Assembly (NCBI RefSeq): GCF_963678635.1
Contig: NC_087067.1
Coordinates: forward strand, 47,230,001 to 47,294,000
DNA: 64,000 nucleotides
Direction: 5' to 3'
From: Symsagittifera roscoffensis
Lineage: Eukaryota > Xenacoelomorpha > Acoela > Convolutidae
The notes below the pieces were generated by a model. The model made no database searches, was not told the origin of the DNA, and worked only from the letters and a program-made list of their open reading frames with translations. Position 1 is the stretch's first letter; every line of letters starts with the position of its first letter. Shown here in pieces: positions 56,934 to 64,000 of the stretch. The position numbers and the translations under genes are program-made.

Positions 56934-57110
56934 GAAAGTCCAAGAAACAAAGAATTTTAACCACCAGATCTTGAAATTGATTTTTTAATTGATTCAGGAG
57001 CAGAATCAAACATAATAAACATTCCCAAATGGAATGAGATAAAAACATTACACACAAAACTAACGCCTCTTGAAACCTCCAGTAAACTAGCAACAGCACA
57101 AGGATCAACA
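56934..57110 (+). pseudogene. Aspartic protease start (DSGA) with in-frame TAA at 56,958
   Basis: Between the stop at 56,931 and pol the same frame reads IDFLIDSGAESNIINIPKW; the active-site Asp codon is at 56,991. A TAA at 56,958 separates it from the preceding block. The protease continues into the pol frame (DIKHNIIGIPFISKY near 57,220 looks like its C-terminal ILG-type motif). Confidence 0.75.
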
Positions 57111-60100
57111 TTGGTAAGATATGGAAAAATTCAATTATTTCTTCTCCCCACAAGAACAATAGAGCAGAATAAAATTTTAAATAAACCATTTAAACAAATA
57201 TTTCATATCACTGATATTAAACACAATATCATTGGAATACCATTTATCTCTAAATATATACCAACAATCAACATCTTGAATAGTAAAATACTAATAAAAG
57301 ATAAATACACAAAAACAAAAGACACATCCCTAACATTTTTTCAAAGATTAAATAAACAACCACCTTTCTTTTCAAAATTTTATCCAATATATAACCAACA
57401 AAGAAAACACCTGAAACCACTATCAGGAAACATATATAATTTTTCAATAAAACAAGTCCACCAATATGATAAAAAACAAAATAAACAACAACTCTATATG
57501 TCAGATTTTGAATTCAAACCTATCCATAAGTTTTTCAAAATCACAATCTCATCAATAAAATATTTGAAAAACTCGAATTCAGATATTATTTCTCTACATG
57601 TATACAACAATACACCCTATCAAGTAACATTACCTTTAGGACTTTTAGGCTATTGCGAAACCAACGCTACGATATCACCAATACACGAAAAAGCATACCG
57701 CGTAAATAATATACTCCAATTATTAGAAATTTGTCAATGCACAATTCTTAATGAAGAATTATCCATAAATAATATAATAAGTAATGAAAAAAGAAATACA
57801 GATTATTTCACAAAAACCCCATATTTCAAACCTACATTCAACATAAATAACTATACAGAGAATCAACAGAAATTTTTAACAATGTTTAACTTCCAACATT
57901 CACAAATAACACAAGACGAATTTGATAAATTAGCCAAACAGCTAATAAAATATTCATCAGCCTATGCAACATCCAAATTTGATGTTGGCAAAATCAGCTC
58001 ATCACTACATCTCCCATTAAAACCTGACGCAGTTTTCAAAAAACAAAGAGCAAGTAAAGTACCAATTCACTTACACGATAAAGTAAACAGATTACTCGAT
58101 ATTTTAGAACAATACAAAATTATATCACCGGTAAACAAAGAAGAACAACCAAAAGGTAACACATTTATCAACCCTGTTATCATCCTAGCAAAAGGAGAAT
58201 CATTAAAAATAGTTCTAGACGCTAGATACCTTAATTCACTAATAGACGAATCAAAATGCAATTGGCCTATCGAACCAACACAAGTTATTTTAACAAAAAT
58301 AAACGGAAAATACTTTACAACCGCAGATATGAATAGTGCATATAATCAAATGCCACTAGATGAACAATCGCGACGCTTAACACAATTTGTTATTGGAAAT
58401 CAGCAATATGAATTCAACCGCCTATTCTATGGAATATCCATAGGACCAGCAGCATTTTCAGCTTTTATGAGCAAAATTTTTAGACCACTAATACTCAAGA
58501 AAAACGCAATCACCTATTTAGACGATGTTTTTATACAATCACAGACAAAAGAAGAAATGTTCAATGTTTTAGAACACTATCACAAAATACTTCAGAACGA
58601 AAATCTGAAGGCCGCCCCCGATAAATCACACTTCTTTTTAACAAGAGTTAAATTCTTAGGACATAATATAGAAAGAAAAACAATCACTCCATTAAAATCA
58701 CGCATTGATGCTATTCAGAAGCTCCAACCACCAACAAACAAAAAGAAAATCCAAGAATTCCTTGGAATGTTAAACTTTTTAAGCAAATATGTCTATAAAA
58801 TGCAATTATACCTAAGACCATTCTATACTATACTTAGACAACAAAATAATTTTGAATGGAACACAGAACATCAAGCACGATTTGAAGAAATTAAAAAACT
58901 CTTAACTGAACAAATTTCGAATACAATTCCACATCCAAATCAACCATTCTATGCAATGTGCGATGCTTCGAATTTTGGCATCGGCGCAGCATTATTACAA
59001 TCACACAATGGAACAAACAAAATGAATCTTATATCAGCAAATTCTCGATTATTCACTCAAGCAGAGCTAAGACTCTCAACTCTAATGAGAGAATGTACAG
59101 CCATAATATATACACTAACAGAATATGAATTTCTGATACTTGGATCAAAACATCCAACAGTTCTATTTACAGATCACAAACCAATCATCTTTCTCTTTAC
59201 ACAAAAATCCAATCCAAATCACCGAGTTTATAGATTTCAATTAACTCTAATGAAATTCCCAAACTTACATATAGTTTGGACAGCAGGAAAGAATCTTGCA
59301 TTACCAGACACTTTAAGTCGAAATACACCACCTGAATTACTTACACGTAAAACTACAGTTGAAATACCCAAAAATATAAAATTCTACCTTGCAGAAAACG
59401 AAACATCACCCCGACTAGAATGCAAATATGCAGTAAAAACTGACGTTGAACAATCACAGATAAATAATCTACAACACTTCCCACTTTATTTAGATTGCCA
59501 AAATAACCACTACGAAGTTGATCTACTTGGAACATCAACTTTTAAACCAATCCCATATTCACAATGGATAAAAAAAAACACCCAACAAAAAAGAGTAAAA
59601 CAACACCCGCATAAAAAAGACCTTTTTCCATTAATTGAAAAAGAAAATCTAACTGATAAAATAAATTTATCAGGACCACAAACAAACGATTCAAAATACA
59701 CAATAAATCAAGTTTTTGACCTCCATGACCCACTTGATACAATTCCTTTATCTAAATTAGAAATTGAAAACATTTTTCTCCCCCCAACAGATAAAATGAA
59801 AATTAATACTTTGAAACAATATCAAAATCTTGACCCAGTAATTAGACAACTAAAATCATGGCACAAATATAAAACTAAACCCGTCAAGGCAGATACAACT
59901 ATTTTAGGAAATAAAACACTCCTCCGATATTTTCGAAAATTTAATAATACAACAATTAATGAAAACACAGACCTTCTAGAATACCAATTAAATGAATCTA
60001 CAGTTCCCTGTCTCCCTCTAAGTATGATTCTTATAGCTTTTAACATTTCACATACACAAAACATTAAAGGACACTGTTCAGAAAAAACATATTCAAATTT

Positions 60101-61544
60101 CATACCAAACTTTTATTTTCCAAATGCACCAATTTGGATAAAAGTACTATGCAATGATTGTATAGTATGTCAGCTAAATAAACCTTATCCAAATCAAAAA
60201 CAAATAGCACAAAAACAAGATTTTAAAGGACAAAGTTTGTACTTTAACCACCGTATTTCATTTGATACAAAAGGACCAATTTCACCCTCATCCGAAGGAA
60301 ACTCCTACATTATGGTAATTGTTGACGCATTTACACATTATGTAGCACTTAACCCAGTACCACATTGTAACGCTTATTACGCTTACACAACACTTTATGA
60401 ACACTGGATAGCCAAATTCGGACTACCAGAAATTTTAGTTACAGACAACGGTACGGAATTCATAAATAATGAAATCATCACACTATGTCATTTATATAAC
60501 ATCAAACACAAACCACGTACATCTCACGCACCTTGGACAAACGGCTTAGTCGAAGGTATGAACCGTTCACTACAAGAATATCTTAGATGTATCATCAATG
60601 GAAATGATACAAGATACACCGATTGGTCAGCAGATGTAAAACTATTTCCCTTAGCATATAATTCACAAATCACGACAACTCTAGGAATGTCACCATATGA
60701 AATGGTTTTTAATCAAAAGCCACGCAAACCAATTATGTTTACAGCAAACTGTCATAAAAATGCACAAAGTTATTGTCAACCGAATAAAGACTCAATTTGT
60801 TATAACCTACCTTTACACACACACGATGAAGTTCATTTTCATCACCCACAAATTCTTAAATTAGCCTCCGGTACACACACCGAATGGATTTTAAACAGAG
60901 ATAAAAAACACAATGAAGCTTACCAAAAAGTAACAAAAAAGTTGTTACAAAGGCAAAACATTAATGAACAAATAAATTCACGCTTTACACCAGCCTCCGA
61001 TTTAAAAATTGGAACATTTGTTTTAATACCCAATTTTAACACTCAAAAAGGAATCTCTAAAAAATTACAACCCCTTCGTAAAGGACCATACCAAATAATT
61101 GCCAAACCCACTGATGTCACATATAAAATCACCGACTCAGACCAAAAAGAAATTGTTCAACATCGAAACAACCTATTACCTTATTACCCAAAAGAATACG
61201 CACTACGCGAACTAACTCAATTATATTCTTTCACAGGTTCAAAAGTTATTCAAAATAACCCACATATGGAAAATAAAACAAAGGAACAACATGACATTCA
61301 CCTCGAAAACCAAAATAAAAAATCAACTACAACGAAAAACAATACAAAAAAGCTAGATCAAAATACACCTCAAAAAGAAAGAAAAAATAGAAAAATGACA
61401 GAAAAAATAATACCCCAAGAACAAATCGACAAATCAGAACATAGAGAGTCATCACGACTTAGAAATCAACCACGTAAAAACTATAAAACATTCATTCCAC
61501 AATCTAAAATATTAAAGAAAGTCGAATTTCAACAACAGCTTTAA
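57111..61544 (+). CDS. pol: protease remainder, RT, RNase H, integrase
   Basis: 1,477 codons without a stop, continuous in frame with gag and protease; the TTG at 57,111 is only the edge of the open frame. RT: FTTADMNSAYNQMPL with the first catalytic Asp at residue ~406, and YLDD at 469-472. RNase H: YAMCDASNFGIGAALL (Asp at ~618) and LFTDHKPIIFL. Integrase: HHCC-type region with CNDCIVC (~60,150), catalytic Asp at 1,052 (FDTKGP), Asp at 1,112 (VTDNGTEF) and Glu at 1,148 (GLVEGMNR), exactly 35 residues apart, then a GPY-type segment (LRKGPYQIIAKP, ~61,075) and a basic tail. All visible catalytic residues are intact, so this part could still be functional. Family: Ty3/Gypsy. Confidence 0.95.
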   Translation: MVRYGKIQLFLLPTRTIEQNKILNKPFKQIFHITDIKHNIIGIPFISKYIPTINILNSKILIKDKYTKTKDTSLTFFQRLNKQPPFFSKFYPIYNQQRKHLKPLSGNIYNFSIKQVHQYDKKQNKQQLYMSDFEFKPIHKFFKITISSIKYLKNSNSDIISLHVYNNTPYQVTLPLGLLGYCETNATISPIHEKAYRVNNILQLLEICQCTILNEELSINNIISNEKRNTDYFTKTPYFKPTFNINNYTENQQKFLTMFNFQHSQITQDEFDKLAKQLIKYSSAYATSKFDVGKISSSLHLPLKPDAVFKKQRASKVPIHLHDKVNRLLDILEQYKIISPVNKEEQPKGNTFINPVIILAKGESLKIVLDARYLNSLIDESKCNWPIEPTQVILTKINGKYFTTADMNSAYNQMPLDEQSRRLTQFVIGNQQYEFNRLFYGISIGPAAFSAFMSKIFRPLILKKNAITYLDDVFIQSQTKEEMFNVLEHYHKILQNENLKAAPDKSHFFLTRVKFLGHNIERKTITPLKSRIDAIQKLQPPTNKKKIQEFLGMLNFLSKYVYKMQLYLRPFYTILRQQNNFEWNTEHQARFEEIKKLLTEQISNTIPHPNQPFYAMCDASNFGIGAALLQSHNGTNKMNLISANSRLFTQAELRLSTLMRECTAIIYTLTEYEFLILGSKHPTVLFTDHKPIIFLFTQKSNPNHRVYRFQLTLMKFPNLHIVWTAGKNLALPDTLSRNTPPELLTRKTTVEIPKNIKFYLAENETSPRLECKYAVKTDVEQSQINNLQHFPLYLDCQNNHYEVDLLGTSTFKPIPYSQWIKKNTQQKRVKQHPHKKDLFPLIEKENLTDKINLSGPQTNDSKYTINQVFDLHDPLDTIPLSKLEIENIFLPPTDKMKINTLKQYQNLDPVIRQLKSWHKYKTKPVKADTTILGNKTLLRYFRKFNNTTINENTDLLEYQLNESTVPCLPLSMILIAFNISHTQNIKGHCSEKTYSNFIPNFYFPNAPIWIKVLCNDCIVCQLNKPYPNQKQIAQKQDFKGQSLYFNHRISFDTKGPISPSSEGNSYIMVIVDAFTHYVALNPVPHCNAYYAYTTLYEHWIAKFGLPEILVTDNGTEFINNEIITLCHLYNIKHKPRTSHAPWTNGLVEGMNRSLQEYLRCIINGNDTRYTDWSADVKLFPLAYNSQITTTLGMSPYEMVFNQKPRKPIMFTANCHKNAQSYCQPNKDSICYNLPLHTHDEVHFHHPQILKLASGTHTEWILNRDKKHNEAYQKVTKKLLQRQNINEQINSRFTPASDLKIGTFVLIPNFNTQKGISKKLQPLRKGPYQIIAKPTDVTYKITDSDQKEIVQHRNNLLPYYPKEYALRELTQLYSFTGSKVIQNNPHMENKTKEQHDIHLENQNKKSTTTKNNTKKLDQNTPQKERKNRKMTEKIIPQEQIDKSEHRESSRLRNQPRKNYKTFIPQSKILKKVEFQQQL

Positions 61545-62138
61545 TTTTATATTTAATAATTTTTGCACCTCTGAAATATTTTGAACTTTCATTTTTCAAA
61601 ATAACATGCTGAAAAACACGCAGCGATTCTAGTTCATAATTAGCCAATAGGATTCATCCAATCCGTCACCTTCTCTAACTCTAACACAGATCAACTAGAC
61701 GAACGATATAAAACTCCAGGCATATCTATAACTATAACTTTGCGACCTCCAGGTCAAAAATAAGCAAACCAACCCAACTTGACAACTAAAATAAATATCA
61801 CCATAATATCATAACCCTCCCTTATCTAATAACCCAAAGATCAACAATATTTCCCCAACTCAGACCTCAAATACCCCCCAAAACAAATCTGTTAACTTAG
61901 CCTAAAGTAAAAGAACGACCATTTTAATTAGCCTAAAGTATAAAAATCTCAAAAATACCCCAGATCATTTGACAAATAAAAATAAAGAAAAAGAAGACCT
62001 CCCGATCACCATAAAATTTGCCCCCAACAATTTTTCACAAAACTCAACCCACTTGTCAAAAAACCAATAAATAATTCGACCACACTTGAAAATTGCCTCA
62101 AACAACAAAAAATCTTCGATCGAGAAGCCATTTCTTAA
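61545..62138. other. Spacer between pol and the membrane ORFs
   Basis: No open frame of note. AGCCTAAAGTA occurs twice (about 61,900 and 61,931). The spacer could hold the acceptor of a spliced env mRNA, but I cannot place one with confidence. Confidence 0.4.
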
Positions 62139-62369
62139 ATGCTCTTCTCTCGACCAGTCAACATAATTCTTGACATTCTCATAAACTTTTTAACGATATT
62201 TAAACTTTTAATCATATTTCTTTTTGATACCTTTGAATCTTTTGTAATAATCTTAATCATTTTTTGCAATATTTTTTTAATTTTCTATTCCATATTTGAA
62301 CTATACCTCCAGCTTTCAAAAGCTATTGACTATATCCACAGGTACGATTCACAAAACTTATCTAAATGA
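62139..62369 (+). CDS. Small membrane protein 1 of the retroelement
   Basis: 76 codons. Most of the protein is hydrophobic (IILDILINFLTIFKLLIIF, then FVIILIIFCNIFLIFYSIF), predicting two membrane spans and a short polar tail. Its stop overlaps the start of the next ORF as ATGA (62,366-62,369), an arrangement that suggests coupled translation. No homolog recognised. Confidence 0.55.
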   Translation: MLFSRPVNIILDILINFLTIFKLLIIFLFDTFESFVIILIIFCNIFLIFYSIFELYLQLSKAIDYIHRYDSQNLSK

Positions 62370-62554
62370 TACGAACCATTTTTAGTAGAACAGATATTTT
62401 CTTACTATTTGTAATTTTTATAACATTTCTATCATCCCTCATCTTGACAATATGCAAATGTATAAAGAAAGCAATCATCACATTCGCCCTAGCAACAATC
62501 CTCCTAATTCTTTTTCTAGAAGAATACTATAATAAACATAAATTTTTTCACTAA
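62366..62554 (+). CDS. Small membrane protein 2 of the retroelement
   Basis: 62 codons with two hydrophobic segments (FLLFVIFITFLSSLILTI and AIITFALATILLILFL) around a Cys-Lys stretch (CKCIKKA). It starts inside the ATGA overlap with the previous ORF. Its 3' end overlaps, in another frame, the beginning of the Ser/Thr/Pro-rich frame (open from 62,520). Confidence 0.55.
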   Translation: MIRTIFSRTDIFLLFVIFITFLSSLILTICKCIKKAIITFALATILLILFLEEYYNKHKFFH

Positions 62555-63695
62555 AAGAATAGATCAAAACCTATCAAAAATTGCTAACCAACAGTCACAC
62601 AGTCAGTCTTCACCGACATCACCCCAAGATAACCCAACAACACCTTCAACTACCCAAAACCCCCAAACATCTACACGAATTTCCTTTCAAGATAACCCAT
62701 ATACCTTTGAAGAACGACACGCTCGCTTATCAGAACCACTAGAACCAGTTCAACGACAAGCACCTCTAAGTGAACCAACATATAACTTATACCCAACATT
62801 ACCACAAGAATTAAATAGAATACGAAATCCTAGTCAAAACCAAAATACAGTCGAAATAAATAGACAAATTATACATCCTCGACGAAACAGAAATTTTCAA
62901 ACTCCCCGAGTTCATTTTGATATCCCCCAATCACCATCACAAAGTACTCCAGAAAACCCCATCGGTATATTACCAGAAACCCCTACGCTTCTTTCACAAC
63001 GTAGCACCTCAAGCCTACCCTCAGATTACTAAGGTTCAACACCAACATCTGAACAAATACGTGAAAATCCCTTTAACCCTACAAACCAAACATCACGACT
63101 ACCATATTAGACAACACATTCATTCACACAAGGTGAACCAAATTTAATCAATGATCCAATAGATATTTGTACGGATACAACAACATCCTCATCACTACCA
63201 GAAACATTATCACTACCATCAACACCATCAATCAGCCAGATTTCACCAACGCCTTTTAACTTCAATTTCCCAAATAACCTCGACGCTAGATACCGAGAAC
63301 AATCATCAACAAATATTCCTTTCAGACTAGACTGGAATACATTCACAGCACCTCCACCATTATTTGGACAACACCCAGAAAGTAACCGACTCCACAACTG
63401 GGCACTAAATAGACTACAATATAGACAAGACATCCACGAAGAAATTCGTGATCATAACATCCAAATACTCCAACAAAATAGTCTACAATTAAAATTTGAA
63501 ATCACGGTTAAATTAAACAACATTACTCAACATCCCTATCCATTAAACCCACCAAATATAACAGCTCACTCCCTACCACCACCATTTATAACAACTGAAG
63601 TAATATACAAACACGACAGATATACCAATAAGACAATTGGTTACATCACATTTTATAACCCATACTCAGGATTGTCATACACATGTATATTCTAA
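62520..63695 (+). pseudogene. Ser/Thr/Pro/Gln-rich frame with internal TAA and TAG
   Basis: The frame is open from 62,520 to TAA 63,693 except for TAA at 63,030 and TAG at 63,108, about 390 codons. It has no ATG of its own, so it would need splicing, frameshifting from the membrane ORF or a non-AUG start. Composition is Ser, Thr, Pro, Gln and Asn (SHSQSSPTSPQDNP), mucin-like or disordered. The C-terminal part is more ordered (TAPPPLFGQHPESNRLHNW, then FEITVKLNNITQHPYPL). Its stop overlaps the env-like ATG by 13 bases. No homolog recognised. Confidence 0.5.
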
Positions 63696-64000
63696 AAATA
63701 ATAATTTTTCTCCAACTCTTTTTTCTAGTAACCTCCAATCAAAACATAAACCCTTCCCCCCGCACAGGACCCCAAGATTTATTAGTAACACATTACGATT
63801 GTGAAGAAAACGAACAAAAAACACTACACAAATATGCAATAAATCAAGTATCACAATGCGAAACAGAACCACAAGCCATAGAAACAAAAAATGTAATAGC
63901 GACACTTTATTCAAAAGCCCGAGCAACAACAGTTATAGTATATAAATTCACAGCAACATTTTCTGAAAAGAAAGTACATTGTTCACAAGTCTCTAATGGA
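63683..64000 (+). CDS. env-like glycoprotein, N-terminal part (cut by window end)
   Basis: The ATG at 63,683 opens a frame that runs, without a stop, to the window end (106 codons). It begins with a short Lys-containing start and a strongly hydrophobic core (IIIFLQLFFLVT), a typical signal peptide, followed by a polar region with Cys at spaced positions (HYDC, SQCE, VHCS) suited to an extracellular disulfide-bonded protein. Being last in the element and secreted, it is most simply an env-like surface protein. I cannot assign it to a fusion-protein class from this fragment. Confidence 0.6.
   Translation, partial: MYILKIIIFLQLFFLVTSNQNINPSPRTGPQDLLVTHYDCEENEQKTLHKYAINQVSQCETEPQAIETKNVIATLYSKARATTVIVYKFTATFSEKKVHCSQVSNG

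Larger units (their letters stand above)
51326..64000 (+). mobile_element. Large Ty3/Gypsy (errantivirus-like) element, 3' end beyond window
   Basis: The sequence changes abruptly to an A- and C-rich, G-poor strand. In order it holds a ~1.5-1.9 kb leader, a basic pre-gag ORF, gag, protease, RT, RNase H, integrase, a 600-base spacer, two small membrane proteins, a Ser/Thr/Pro-rich frame and the start of an env-like protein at 63,683. Pol domain order (RT, RNase H, integrase) is that of Ty3/Gypsy (Metaviridae). The 5' LTR cannot be bounded because its partner is outside the window; the hairpin at 51,332 is a candidate start. More than 12.6 kb lies inside the window, large for this group. Confidence 0.85.

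Noticed and set aside
53295-61544. Alternative host genetic code with TAA/TAG as Gln
   Set aside because: Host exons (GOGAT, dynein, 3,000 codons) and the whole pol frame use CAA/CAG and contain no internal TAA/TAG, so a general code change is excluded. Only element-specific readthrough or decay remains.
62540-62554. Minus-one slippery heptamer AAATTTT near the end of membrane ORF 2
   Set aside because: A -1 shift leads to the wrong frame, and the zero-frame codons are not aligned to slip there; only a +1 shift would reach the Ser/Thr/Pro-rich frame.

Overview
The window is a 64 kb piece of an AT-rich, intron-bearing animal genome. Spliceosomal genes, an axonemal-type dynein heavy chain (so ciliated or flagellated cells), C-type lectin and PAN/apple exons and many transposon families all fit an invertebrate metazoan. 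I cannot name the species. A 200-base run of N at 19,039-19,238 shows it is an assembled scaffold.

Left part (1-7,400): the last, unusually long exon of a glutamate synthase (GOGAT) gene on the + strand. It encodes about 2,000 residues without an intron; the N-terminal exon(s) with the catalytic cysteine lie upstream of the window. A ~150-base tandem repeat fills the preceding intron. Middle part (7,400-40,300): mostly repeats. These are hAT-like MITEs, a second inverted-repeat MITE, a tandemly duplicated block carrying a dead Tc1/mariner transposase end, non-LTR retrotransposon remnants, tRNA-derived SINE-like copies, a family ending in a short hairpin, a near-identical triplicated 915-base array, a broken Copia element and an actin pseudogene. 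The host genes here are one PAN exon and one C-type lectin exon on the + strand, perhaps one gene, and a possible acidic-protein exon at 17,219.

Right part: 40,502-50,920 on the - strand holds eleven exons of a dynein heavy chain gene. All splice phases agree, one intron is GC-AG, and the frame runs about 1,039 codons to a stop followed by AATAAA. The protein would end in the linker region, before the motor.

From about 51,330 to the window end lies a large Ty3/Gypsy-type element with retrovirus-like organisation: a long structured leader, a basic pre-gag ORF, gag with a zinc knuckle, protease, RT, RNase H, integrase with an intact D,D35E triad, two overlapping small membrane proteins, a Ser/Thr/Pro-rich frame and the start of a secreted, cysteine-containing env-like protein. 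Gag-pro-pol is one uninterrupted reading frame of 8.25 kb that contains six TAA/TAG codons and no frameshift, with none in pol. The Ser/Thr/Pro-rich frame shows the same pattern. This element is the most interesting part of the window.
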